Made by a program: the position numbers and the translations under genes
Shown here: one piece after another, positions 48,157 through 58,447 of the stretch
Layout: the number at the start of each line of letters is the position of its first letter
Position numbering within the stretch: the stretch's first letter is position 1
Origin: Ashinkailepas kermadecensis
Lineage: Eukaryota; Arthropoda; Thecostraca; Neolepadidae
Assembly (NCBI GenBank): GCA_034440615.1
Contig: JAOTOM010003826.1
Span: 125,892-189,891, forward strand
Direction of reading: 5' to 3'
Length of the DNA: 64,000 nucleotides
The notes under the pieces: generated by a model
The model's database searches: none
What the model saw: only the letters and a program-made list of their open reading frames with translations
What the model was told of the DNA's origin: nothing

Positions 48157-48570
48157 GCTCAGAGAACGCTAGCCCGATCCATTAAACCAGAAAGATACCT
48201 ATGACCGATTTATAACCTATGGGGAGGGAACAAACAGTCGAGGCTGGCCGCCGGTACAACTCGGTTTCCCGACGGTACAACTCGGTTTCCCGACGGTGCC
48301 CGAGAGCACCGCTAGGCCGAGGAGGAGTGGGAGGGGGGTTGCGACGGCTAGTCCGACGAGCACCGACTAGCGGCGTCGGCCGGCTAATCCGGCTGACAAC
48401 CGACTAGTGGCTGAGGGGGCGGAGCTTCCCGTAGATGTCCTGGAAAGGACACCTACGAGACAGCTGGAAAGGGCGGGTGGGGGCTTGGAACGGCGGACAG
48501 CTTCTGTGACTTAATCTCCGGTTGTGATAACCAGGTCTTGTCAAGCCTCTCCTTCTTCCCTGCTTCTTCC
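48157..48570 (-). other. LINE A 5' UTR
   Basis: Leader between the LINE B tail and ORF1 of LINE A. It contains a two-copy 21-bp tandem repeat (core TACAACTCGGTTTCCCGAC, 48253-48294), as promoter-bearing LINE 5' ends often do. The exact 5' end is not defined. Confidence 0.55.
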
Positions 48571-48795
48571 TTTTTTTCCCCTAAATATTTAGCTGAGGCA
48601 AAGTGCCATCTGCTAGAGATTGCTACGTTAAAGAAGGAGTTACGCTAATCCGGCTTATGTGACATCCGGTTATATCAACTAGTCAAGAAAGGAGAGACGC
48701 CGTCAAACAAGAAATATGGCGTAGAGACGATACACGCATGTCATACAGGTCATACATACATACAGACACTCATGACAATGGAAGGACATTTGGAG

Positions 48796-48997
48796 GGTGG
48801 GCAGCTTCGTAACCTCCGGAGAGGCTCCACTGCCCACCTGCGACCTGAAAAGCGAAGCGGAGGCCCGACGCCCAGGGCGAGTCGTGGGCGTCGGGCCCGA
48901 CATTGTGTGTGTAAGTGTATGTTTTAAGTTAAAGCCTGGAAACCCCTAAAAAGGGGAAAACCAGGCTGCTTGGAAAACCCGAGGGTAAAAAACCAAG
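48796..48997 (-). other. LINE B 3' UTR structured RNA elements
   Basis: Same ordered hairpins as in LINE A: 48935-48997 (the twin G/T hairpins), 48864-48895 (11-bp stem) and 48796-48804 paired with 48830-48838 (9-bp stem). Confidence 0.8.
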
Positions 48998-49199
48998 CGC
49001 AATTTAAAAGGAAGTCCGTCCGTATTAGCCAAATTGGATCGGATCCTGTCTACCTAGTGTGAGATAACCTATATGTATGTGTTTTGCGACGACGGAGAGG
49101 AAGAGATGTGGAGCGGAGTCATACAGCCAGTACGGAGTGTGGCGCGTGCCTTATAACTTTTATCAGGTTAGCTTGGAAAAGGAAGATGCGATGGAGGTT

Positions 49200-52100
49200 T
49201 TATATCAGTTCGGAGAGTTGGGTGTCCTGGAGGAAGCGAAAGAGTAAATCAAGTAGTTCCGGGTGGTCATTCCCGAGGAGAGCTTGAAGCGAAAGTTGTG
49301 AGTGGATCTTGGCGACATATTGCATGATATAGCGACGGTGAAGAGCATATGCTGGACAGTCAAGTAAGATATGGGTGACAGTAAGGCATAGGTGACATGT
49401 GTTACAAAGTGGAAGGCGGTGAGGTCTATGAAAAATATAATTGTGTGTCAAATTGGTGTGTCCCAGGCGGAGTCTGGCGAGTACCACCTCGTTCAGAGGA
49501 GTGTGCTGGTTGGAGGAGGGCCAGCTGGAGAGTGTGGGCTTGATGGTGTGTAGGTGTGTGGTGTTGTGTGACCAGCAGGCCTGAATATACTTTTTGAACA
49601 GATTATTTGTGAGGGATAAAAGATCTCCGGGGGGTACTGGGGCTCCGTTGTTGTCGGGGAGGTCGATCGCCGCGCGGGCGAGACCATCAACCCGTTCATT
49701 TCCCGGGATGCCCCTATGTCCGGGGATCCAGAGCAGTGTGAGTGGAAGGTGTGCGTGGTTGGCATTGTAGAGGTGTCGGATGGCGTGGAGCGTGGGGTGT
49801 GTGGTGTTGTGTATTGAGGCGAGGGCGTCCACGGAGGATCGTGAGTCAGTGCATATTGTAGTAGGGGTAGTAATGCGTTGCGCAATGATGTGTTGTAGGC
49901 AAGTGAGTATGGCGACTAGTTCTGCTGTGTATACCGAATGGTGAAGTGTTAATTTGGTTTGACCAGTGTCGGGCCCACCGCACCAGGCGGCTCCCGTACC
50001 ATTGCTGGTACGTGAGCCGTCCGTGTAGAAGAAGGTGTGTTGTGGGTGGGCCTCTTGATATTCAAAGAATCTAATTTGGACTTCGATGGGGGTGAGTAGG
50101 TTTTTGTTTTCCCGAAAGAGATACTCAAGTTTGGGGTGTTTCATGTGCCAAAACGGGATTAGAGGAGGCAATTTGTCGGGGATTACGTTGGGGAATTTGA
50201 GTGCGAATGTGAGGACATGGTCTAAATGTATGGCAATATTGTATTTGTTCCTATTATATGTACGTCGAACGGGAGGATTAGAGAGTGCGAGGGTGGCAGG
50301 GTGGTTGTGCTGTGTTGTGGTGCGAAAGTGGTATCTGACTAGTTGAAGTATTCTGCGGTGTTGTAAGCTGGGGAGGTGGGCCTCAGCCCGGAGACTAGTG
50401 ATGGGCGTGGTGTGGTGTGCTCCGGTGATGAGGCGAATTGCGTTATTCTGTATGCGTTCAAGTGTTGTGATGTGTGAAGGGGATATATTATCGAAGATAA
50501 ACGCATTGTATTCCAGGATTGAGCGAATCAGAGTAATATACATTGTGTTGAGTGTGGCCCTGTCTGCACCCCAGTCACGACCGGAGATGCAGCGCAGGAG
50601 ATTTAGACGTTTTGCGCAACGTTGTTTTAGATAAGCAATATAGGGGCCGAAACAAAGACTTTTGTCTAGTACGATGCCAAGATAGGTGAAGGTGGTTTGG
50701 TGAGGGATAATTTGGTCGCGGTAACGGAGTGGTGTAAGAGGTGGAATGTACGTGGTGAGCCGGGAGAAAAGCATTGTGACGGATTTGGTGGGGGAGATTT
50801 GCAGTCCCCAGAGGGAGCACCATGAATAAATTTGATTCATGGCGCGCTGCATTATATAATTTGCATTGTCTGCCGATGGGTGCGTGCACCATATGGCCAA
50901 ATCATCGGCGTAAATGGAGTATTTTAGACAGGGGGCTATGTGATGGAGGTCAGCGAGTGCATCGTTAATCATGATAAGAAAGAGAGTGGGGGATAGCACG
51001 CTGCCTTGTGGGACGCCTTGATCTAATTTTTGGGACCGAGAATGGATATTGCCGCAGCGGACGGTGAATGTTCTATTAGCGAGAAAGTTGGTGATAAATT
51101 TTGCCATTCTGCCTCTGATACCAATACGATGTAATTTGATTCGGAGTGCCGAGCTATGTACTTTATTGAATGCGGATTTTAAATCGAGAAAGAGTGCCAC
51201 GGTTTCATGTTTTTTCATGAAACCGCGCTGAATCGAGTCAACTAATAGAATGAGGTTGTCAGTGGTGCTGTGTCTGGGTCGAAAGCCGCTTTGAAAGGGT
51301 GTGAGAATTTCGTTGTTTTCAAGGTGAACTCTGATTCGTCCATTGACCATGCGCTCAAAAAGTTTAGAGTCACAACTAGTGAGAGAGATAGGTCGATAGC
51401 TAGAGGGAAGGTCGCGAGGTTTGCGAGATTTAGCGATAGGAATGATAGTGCTAGTAGACCAGGAGAGGGGAAAGGTGCCGTCAGTCCATAGTTGGTTTAG
51501 TGCCGAAAGGAGGTTGTCTTTGCCGGAGTCGGATAAATTTTGGAAGAAGGGGTATGCCAATTGGTCAGGGCCAGCCGCGGTGTTTGTTACTTTGGATAGG
51601 GATAAATTTAGTTCATAGAGAGTAAAGGGAGCATTATATGGTTCCGTGTTGTCCGAGGTAAAGTTGCAGGTGGCGAGAGTGGTTTGGAGGAAGTCGGTGG
51701 TTTGTTGCGAGTATTGCGTATTTGAGGAGATGTCTGCATAATAGGTGGCAAAGTGTTCCGCGACGTCCGAGGGATCTGTGATGCTGCGTTGATTAATTGT
51801 CAGTTGTGGGAATCCGCGGTGTGGGGGTCTGCCATTTGAGAAAGAGCGAATTTTGGTCCAAATCTGGCCGATGGGTGTAAAACGGTTGAATGAGTTTGAA
51901 TAGAGTTGCCAGCTGCATTTTTTGGCGCTAAGGATAATCTGCTGACAACGTTTTTTAGCCTCGCGGGCTTCTAACATGTTTTGGGTGGTGAGATTTTTGC
52001 GAAATTTTCGCTCAGCCCGCCGCCGCAGAGCGACGGCGCGTTGACACTCGTCGTTCCACCACGGCACGTGATGACGGCCGGGGGAGCGACGAGTGTGGGG

Positions 52101-52937
52101 GACATGATTTTCTGCCGCGAGTAATATGGTGGTCAAGTAAAGCTGATATTGGGGGTGTGAATGAGGAGGGAAGACGGTGTCAATTTCCTGGGAGAAAGAT
52201 GGCCATTTCGCCTTGCGAACATTCCAGCGGGGGATAAATGAATAATCTCTAGCCTGTGCTGAGCGTTCAAGCATAATATGAATAGGGAAGTGATCGCTAA
52301 AGAGGGGGTCGGGTTGTACATGCCAAGAAAAGAGGGGTGAGATGGAGGACGAGGCCAAAGATAGGTCGATGGCAGATGGTCGGAACGGGGCAATGTCGGT
52401 GTTGTGTGTGGGTGTTTGGTCATTTAAAAAGACCATGTTGTGGGTGTTGAGGAGTGTTTCGATGTGGTGTCCGCGAGGTGATGTGGTGTGACAGCCCCAT
52501 GCCTGGTGGTGAGCATTAAAATATCCCAGCACCAGACAGGGGTGAGGGAGGAGACCGAATAGGTCGGTCACAGAAGATAAGGATAGTGTAGGAGAAGGTG
52601 GGAGATAGAGAGAGAGTATAGTAAGCTCTAGTTGTGCAATTTTGACAGAAACGGCAATAAAATTTAGGTTATTTACAATGGGGATCTGACGATGAAGGAG
52701 GGTGTCGGATATAAATAAGGCGACCCCGCCGCCGCGGGATGTAGAATTTCTATTGTCGGTGTAGAGGGAATAACCAAAGATATTAAAATTATATGGGTCA
52801 TTGTCGCGCCATCGGGTCTCCTGAACGGCGGCAATCAATGGTTTATTTCTGATGACATATTCCTTGAATTCTGCCCAATGGGATATGAGGGACCTCGTAT
52901 TCCATTGGAGCAAGAATTCAGTGGTGGGTGTCTGCAT
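49200..52937 (-). CDS. LINE B ORF2: endonuclease-RT-RNase H polyprotein, open but endonuclease-mutated
   Basis: A 1245-codon open frame. The APE-type endonuclease (residues 1-230) has QWN, QET (Glu40) and SDHFPI, but reads LVLGYFNAHH where LINE A and C have GDLNAHH/GDFNAHH. The conserved active-site Asp is Tyr139 (TAT codon at 52521-52523). The RT has GFRPRHSTTDN, FLDLKSAFN, QGVPQGSVLSP and YADD. RNase H keeps TDGS, AELVAI, TDSRSS and PGHRGIPGNERVD. A CNTCH...H...C finger ends it. Two offsetting indels near 52132-52160 change about eight residues. Loss of the Asp should abolish target nicking, although RT could still be active. Confidence 0.93.
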   Translation of the reverse strand: MQTPTTEFLLQWNTRSLISHWAEFKEYVIRNKPLIAAVQETRWRDNDPYNFNIFGYSLYTDNRNSTSRGGGVALFISDTLLHRQIPIVNNLNFIAVSVKIAQLELTILSLYLPPSPTLSLSSVTDLFGLLPHPCLVLGYFNAHHQAWGCHTTSPRGHHIETLLNTHNMVFLNDQTPTHNTDIAPFRPSAIDLSLASSSISPLFSWHVQPDPLFSDHFPIHIMLERSAQARDYSFIPRWNVRKAKWPSFSQEIDTVFPPHSHPQYQLYLTTILLAAENHVPHTRRSPGRHHVPWWNDECQRAVALRRRAERKFRKNLTTQNMLEAREAKKRCQQIILSAKKCSWQLYSNSFNRFTPIGQIWTKIRSFSNGRPPHRGFPQLTINQRSITDPSDVAEHFATYYADISSNTQYSQQTTDFLQTTLATCNFTSDNTEPYNAPFTLYELNLSLSKVTNTAAGPDQLAYPFFQNLSDSGKDNLLSALNQLWTDGTFPLSWSTSTIIPIAKSRKPRDLPSSYRPISLTSCDSKLFERMVNGRIRVHLENNEILTPFQSGFRPRHSTTDNLILLVDSIQRGFMKKHETVALFLDLKSAFNKVHSSALRIKLHRIGIRGRMAKFITNFLANRTFTVRCGNIHSRSQKLDQGVPQGSVLSPTLFLIMINDALADLHHIAPCLKYSIYADDLAIWCTHPSADNANYIMQRAMNQIYSWCSLWGLQISPTKSVTMLFSRLTTYIPPLTPLRYRDQIIPHQTTFTYLGIVLDKSLCFGPYIAYLKQRCAKRLNLLRCISGRDWGADRATLNTMYITLIRSILEYNAFIFDNISPSHITTLERIQNNAIRLITGAHHTTPITSLRAEAHLPSLQHRRILQLVRYHFRTTTQHNHPATLALSNPPVRRTYNRNKYNIAIHLDHVLTFALKFPNVIPDKLPPLIPFWHMKHPKLEYLFRENKNLLTPIEVQIRFFEYQEAHPQHTFFYTDGSRTSNGTGAAWCGGPDTGQTKLTLHHSVYTAELVAILTCLQHIIAQRITTPTTICTDSRSSVDALASIHNTTHPTLHAIRHLYNANHAHLPLTLLWIPGHRGIPGNERVDGLARAAIDLPDNNGAPVPPGDLLSLTNNLFKKYIQACWSHNTTHLHTIKPTLSSWPSSNQHTPLNEVVLARLRLGHTNLTHNYIFHRPHRLPLCNTCHLCLTVTHILLDCPAYALHRRYIMQYVAKIHSQLSLQALLGNDHPELLDLLFRFLQDTQLSELI

Positions 52938-53178
52938 TAGTGTTGTGTTGTGTGGTGATGATCACGCCCTCGCAGGCGTGTGTGTGGCGGTGAGGGCGTG
53001 ATTGGGTCATCCGTCTCGTAGGAGGCGGACGACCCTGGTGACGTGGAGAGGGGCTCTGGATCCCCAGTGCGGTCCGGGCTCGGGGAACGGGAGCGAGCAC
53101 TCGATTCCGGGGACAGAGTGGGGAGGCGACGGCCCTGAGGGGGCGGTGTGGAAGACGCCCGAGCCTTGGTCGGAGCAG
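52937..53178 (-). pseudogene. LINE B ORF1 remnant
   Basis: Only the Ser/Pro/Arg-rich C-terminal tail remains (from APTKARASS to the end), without zinc knuckles. It overlaps the ORF2 start as TAATG, as in LINE A. The open frame happens to extend into the spacer to 53410, but that part is not element sequence. Confidence 0.88.
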
Positions 53179-53379
53179 TTCTTCCCCGCTGCTTGCCGTC
53201 TGTAGCGGGTCGGACTAAGAGTGATGGCCAAAGCAGTGCGCCACGTTTACAGTCATGGCCCAAACGCTGCGCCACATTCGCCCCGTCGGGGCGGCACAGC
53301 TGTTGGAAAGTGTGACGTCTACGCGGCCGCAATACTAATGCGTTTGTATGTGACACTATATAGTCTACCGCCTTTCCGC
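53179..53379. other. Spacer of about 200 bp between two head-to-head LINEs
   Basis: Non-element sequence between the 5' truncation points of LINE B (minus) and LINE C (plus). No gene seen. It is the loop of a 10-kb imperfect inverted repeat. Confidence 0.7.
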
Positions 53380-54155
53380 CTACGGTACCCCTGCCGCCCG
53401 TGGACCCCACCCCCTAAGCGGTGCGGGTTCTGCCAGAGGTATGGCCACCACGGTGGGGTCTGCCGTGCCCGCAACCCGGTTTGTGGCCGTTGTGCCGAGG
53501 CACACACCACGGACATGTGCGAAGCCCAGGAGCCGAGATGCGCAGCCTGCGCGGGCCCTCACCCCGCCTCCTACCCCCGCTGCCCAGTCTGGCTGGAGGC
53601 TAAGGCACGACAGCAGCAACCCCGGTCAGCCCCCCAGGTCCGCCCCCGCCTCAGGGGCCACCCTCAGCCTGGGATCAACGGCCCCTTCAGCCCCTCTGGC
53701 CGACCCCGGCCGAGGCGTCCGTCCGCCCGAAGACCCGTGCGCCCACGCGCAACGAGCACCCGCTCAATTACCGCCATCCCGCACCGGATTCACGCCCTGC
53801 TCTCGCCACCGGACCAGCCGTCTCCAGGCCCCCCCGGAGTCGGTCGGCCGCCATGCCCCCACGGGATCTGGCCCCCTCTGCCCCGCCCCTCCAGGAACAC
53901 CCCTGCACCCCCTCCACCCAGCCACCCTCTCGGGCCCAGGCCACCCCGGCGACCTCCCCTCAGGTCCTCCCATCTCTCTCCACCTCACCATCGCAGTCCT
54001 CACAGGACAGTACTGATCCTCCTCCGCATGCTCAAGAATCCCCCAGGGACCCAGAGCAGACAGTCACACCAGAGTCGTCCGATTATGAATCAGACGACTC
54101 TGCCTCACCATCACCGCCACACACGCGGCTGCGGGAGCGTGATCACCATCAGTAA
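53380..54155 (+). pseudogene. LINE C ORF1 remnant
   Basis: It keeps three zinc knuckles (CGFCQRYGHHGGVC, CGRCAEAHTTDMC, CAACAGPHPASYPRC). A frameshift within the Pro-rich tail (about 53860-54000) moves the C-terminus to another frame, ending RLRERDHHQ. The stop overlaps the ORF2 start as TAATG. The N-terminal half is missing. The frame upstream to 53221 is spacer. Confidence 0.88.
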
Positions 54156-57100
54156 TGCAGACACCCACCACTGAATTCTTGCTCCAATGGAATACGAGGA
54201 CACTCGTATCCCATTGGGCAGAATTCAAGGAATATATCATCAAAAATAAACCATTGGTAGCCGCCGTCCAGGAGACCCGATGGCGCGACAACGACCCATA
54301 TAATTTTAACATCCATGGCTATTCTCTCTATACTAACAACGTAAATTCTACATCCCGCGGCGGCGGGGTTGCTCTATTTATTTCAGACACCCTCCTTCAT
54401 CGGCAGATCAACATTGCTAATAATCTAAATTTTGTTGCTGTTTCGATCCAAATTGCACAACTAGAGCTTGCTGTTCTCTCTCTTTACCTCCCACCTAATC
54501 TCACACTATCCTTATCTTCTGTGACCGACCTTTTCGGCCTCCTTCCTCACCCTTGTCTGGTGTTGGGTGACTTCAATGCCCATCACCAGGCTTGGGGCTG
54601 CCACTCCACATCACCTCGCGGACGTCACATCGAAACTCTCCTCAACACCCACAACATGGTCTTTTTAAATGACCAAACGCCCACACACAACACAGACATC
54701 GCCCCTTTCCGTCCATCCGCCATTGACCTGTCTTTGGCTACAGCCTCTATTTCACCCCTCTTCTCTTGGCATGTTCAACCCGATCCCCACTTTAGCGATC
54801 ATTTCCCCATTCATATCATGCTTGAACGCTCAGCCCAAGCTAGGGATTATTTATTTCTACCCCGCTGGAATGTTCGCAAAGCGAAATGGCCAACTTTTTC
54901 CCAAGAAATTGACACCGTCTTTCCTCCGCATTCACACCCCCAATATCAGCCCTTCTTGACACCATACTACTCGCGGCAGAAAATCATATCCCCCACACTC
55001 GTCGCTCCCCGGTCGTCACCACGTGCCGTGGTGGAACGACGAGTGTCAACGCGCCGTCGCTCGGCGGCGGCGGGCTGAGCGAAAATTTCGAAAAAACCTT
55101 ACCACCCAAAACATGTTAGAAGCCCGCGAGGCTAAAAAGCGTTGCCAGCAGACTATCCTAGCGGCCAAAAAACACAGCTGGCAACTTTATTCAAACTCGT
55201 TCAATCGATTTACTCCCATCGGCCAAATTTGGTCCAAAATTCGCTCTTTCACAAATGGCAGATCCCCACACCGCGGATTCCCACAACTGACAATTAACCA
55301 TCGCAGTATCACAGAACCCTCAGACGTCGCGGAACACTTTGCCACCTATTATGCTGACATCTCCTCAAACGCACAATACTCACAGCACGCCACCGACTTC
55401 TTACGAACCACTCTCGCCACCTGCAACTTTACCTCGGACAACACTGAATCATATAATGCCCCATTTACTCCCTACGAGCTAACCTTATCCCTTTCGAAAG
55501 TAACCAACACTTCCCCTGGCCCTGATCAATTGGCATACCCCTTCTTCCAAAATCTATCCGACGCGGGAAAAGAAAATCTCCTCTCCGCACTAAATCAATT
55601 ATGGACTGACGGCACTTTTCCACCTTCCTGGTCTACTAGCACTATCATTCCTATCGCTAAACCTCGCAAACCTCGCGACCTTCCCTCTAGCTATCGACCT
55701 ATCTCTCTCACTAGTTGTGCCTCTAAAATATTTGAGCGCATGGTCAATGGTCGAATCAGAGTACACCTCGAAAACAACAACATTCTCTCCCCCTTTCAAA
55801 GCGGATTCCGACCCAGACACAGCACCGCCGACAACCTCTTCCAACTAGTTGATTCGATACAGCGCGGCTTCATGAAAAAACATGAAACCGTCGTACTTTT
55901 TCTCGACTTGAAATCCGATTCAATAAAGTACACATTTCGGCACTCCAAATCAAATTACATCGCACTGGCATACGAGGTAGAATGGCAAAATTTATTTCCA
56001 ACTTCCTCGCTGATAGGACATTCACCGTCCGCTGCGGCAATATCCATTCTCGGCCCCAGAAACTCGATCACGGCGTCCCACAAGGCAGCGTGCTATCCCC
56101 CACCCTCTTTCTTATCATGATTAACGATGCTCTCGCCGACCTCCACAACATAGCCCCCTGCATAAAATACTCCATATACGCCGATGATCTGGCCATATGG
56201 TGCACACACCGTTCGGCAGACAAAGCAAATTATCTTATGCAGCGCGCCATGAATCAAATTGATTCCTGGTGCTCCCTTTGGGGACTGCAAATCTCCCCCG
56301 CAAAATCCGTCACAATGCTTTTCTCACGGCTCCACACGTACATCCCACCCACTACTCCGCTCCGTTATCGCGAACAAATTATCCCTCTCCAAACCACATT
56401 CACATATCTCGGCATCATACTAGACAAAAGTCTTTGTTTCGGCCCTCATATCGCTTATCTAAAACAACGCTGCGCAAAACGGCTAAATCTCCTGCGCTGC
56501 ATCTCCGGTCGCGACTGGGGTGCAGACAGGGCTACCCTTAACACTATGTATATCGCTCTGATTCGCTCAGTCCTGGAATACAATGCGTTTATCTTCGATC
56601 ATATATCTCCGTGACACATCACAACACTTGAACGCATACAAAATCACGCTCTTCGCCTCATCACCGGAGCACACCGCACTACACCCATTACTAGTCTCCG
56701 GGCTGAGACCCACCTCCCCAGTTTACAACACCGCAGAACACTCCAACTAGTCAGATACCACTTTCGGACCACAACACAGCTCAACCACCCTGCCACCTCC
56801 GCACTCACTAAACTTCCCCTCAGACTTACCTATAATAAGAACAAACACAACATTGGCATACATTTGAAACATGTCCTTACTTTCGCACTCAAATTCCTCA
56901 AGGTAACCGTTGGCAAATTCCCTCCCCTTCTCCCCTTTTGGCACATGTATCACCCCAAACTCGAATATCTCTTCCACCAAAACAAAAAATTACTTTCCCC
57001 CATCGAAACCCAACAAACATTTTTCGAATATCAAGCCGCCCACCCCCATCACACATACTTCTACACAGACGGCTCCCGTACCACGGACGGTACGGGAGCT

Positions 57101-57895
57101 GCTTGGTGCGGTGGGCCCAGCTTTGGCCAAATAAAATTAACACCACACCACTCGGTTTACACCTCCGAACTAGTCGCAATCTACGCCTGTCTACACCACA
57201 TCATTCAACATCACATCTCCACACCAACCATCATCTGCACCGACTCACGTTCTTCCATCGACGCTCTCGCAGCCATACACAACACCACACACCCCACACT
57301 ACACGCTATCCGGGAACTCTATCACACACATCATGTCCACCTTCACCTCACACTGCTCTGGATCCCTGGCCACATGGGGATTCCGGGCAACGAGCGGGCA
57401 GATGAGCTCGCACGTCGAGCCATCGATCTCCCACCCGCCCCCAACGTCCCAGTCCCCCCCCCCCCCTGTGACCTTCTATCCCTCACCAACCGATTATTCA
57501 ACACATATCTCCAGGCATGCTGGAATCACAACACTACTCACTTGCACCACATTAAACCCCTTCTCGCCAAATGGCCCTCTTCCAGACAACTCACGCGCAC
57601 ACACGAGATCCACCTTGCCCGACTCCGACTCGGGCACACGAATCTCACGCATAATTTCCTCTTCGATCGACCTCTCCGCGCTCCGTCCTGCCAAACATGT
57701 GGTATTCGTAACACTGTGGAACATTTCTTGCTCATTTGCCCAGCCTACCAACTACAACGTCGCCCACTTCTTACCTACATAGCGCAAAACCGTCTTCCAC
57801 TTTCACTACCAAGCCTCCTTGGTGACAAGCACCCGGACCTCATTGACATACTATTCACATACTTGCACGGCACGAAACTTGAGGACGTAATTTGA
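54155..57895 (+). pseudogene. LINE C ORF2, frameshifted
   Basis: The endonuclease part is good (QWN, AVQETRW, LGDFNAHHQAWG, SDHFPI) up to about 54950, where a frameshift occurs. The next frame resumes as PWWNDECQRAVA at 55026. A second shift just after FLDLKS (near 55920) disrupts RT motif A, and the frame recovers by 55982 with QGVPQGSVLSP and YADD. An in-frame TGA at 56612 follows HISP. The RNase H is intact in the last piece (FYTDGS, SELVAI, TDSRSS, WIPGHMGIPGNERAD), followed by CQTCG...H...C and the end KLEDVI at 57895. At least two shifts and one stop make it non-functional. Confidence 0.9.
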
Positions 57896-58011
57896 AGTCA
57901 AACACTAACATCTCCATCGTCGCTAAACACATACATATAGGTTGTAACACACTAGGTGGGCAGAGACTGATCCAATTTGGCCAAAACGGACGGTTCTCCT
58001 TATAAATTGCG

Positions 58012-58213
58012 CTTGGTTTTTCACCTTCGGGTTTTCCAAGCCGCTTGGTTTTTTCACCTCTCAGGTTTTTCCAAGCCTTAACTAAAACATACACCTACAC
58101 ACACAAGGTCGGGCCCGACGTCCACGACTCGCCCTGGACGTCGGGCCTCTACTTCGCTTTTTCGGTCGCAGGTGGGCAGTGGAGCCTCTCCGCAGGCTAC
58201 GATGCTGCCCACC
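58012..58213 (+). other. LINE C 3' UTR structured RNA elements
   Basis: Same ordered hairpins as A/B but with different bases that keep pairing: 58012-58040 and 58044-58075 (both CTTGG...CCAAG, inner ACC/GGT-type stems), 58114-58145 (CCCGACGTCCA with TGGACGTCGGG) and 58171-58179 with 58205-58213. Confidence 0.8.
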
Positions 58214-58447
58214 CTCCAAGTGTACTTCTATGCGTTGTGTATGTACGTGTGTCTGTGTATGTTTCACCCATGTATGTGTGTCGGACTTTACGCCACGTTC
58301 CTTGCTTGTCGGCGTCTCATCTTTCCTCTCTTTCTTAATTGATCTAACCGGATGCCACATAAGCCGGATTAACGTAACCCTTTCCTTAACGTAGCATATC
58401 TCTAGCGGATGGCACTCGGCCTCTGCTAAAGATGGGAGAAAAAAAAA

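Larger units (their letters stand above)
38791..48570 (-). mobile_element. LINE A, I-group non-LTR retrotransposon, split by a hAT element
   Basis: It is read right to left: 5' UTR about 48157-48545, ORF1 46603-48156, ORF2 from 46603 to about 39445, 3' UTR about 38821-39444 and an A-rich tail (T-rich on this strand, 38791-38820). The RNase H, endonuclease and gag knuckles place it in the I group (I/LOA/Outcast-like). A hAT transposon at 39969-43380 divides ORF2. Its 5' end abuts the 3' end of LINE B, so the two lie head-to-tail. No clear target-site duplication was found. Confidence 0.9.
48571..53178 (-). mobile_element. LINE B, 5'-truncated copy of the LINE A family
   Basis: Nearly identical to LINE A over its length. 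Right to left it has the last ~79 codons of ORF1 (52937-53178), full ORF2 (49200-52937), the 3' UTR and a short A tail (T7 at 48571-48577). Homology to LINE A stops abruptly at 53178, after CGGAGCAG. This marks the 5' truncation point. Confidence 0.93.
53380..58447 (+). mobile_element. LINE C, diverged relative of A/B, 5'-truncated and broken
   Basis: Homology to LINE A starts inside ORF1 just before the first zinc knuckle and runs through ORF2 to an A9 tail at 58439-58447, ending in GGCACT...GCCTCTGCTAAA as A and B do. It is visibly more diverged than A is from B, so it belongs to a related, older subfamily. The orientation is opposite to A and B. Confidence 0.92.

Noticed and set aside
53221..53380. 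N-terminal extension of the LINE C ORF1 frame
   Set aside because: The homology to LINE A begins only near 53380. The upstream codons are spacer that happens to be open.
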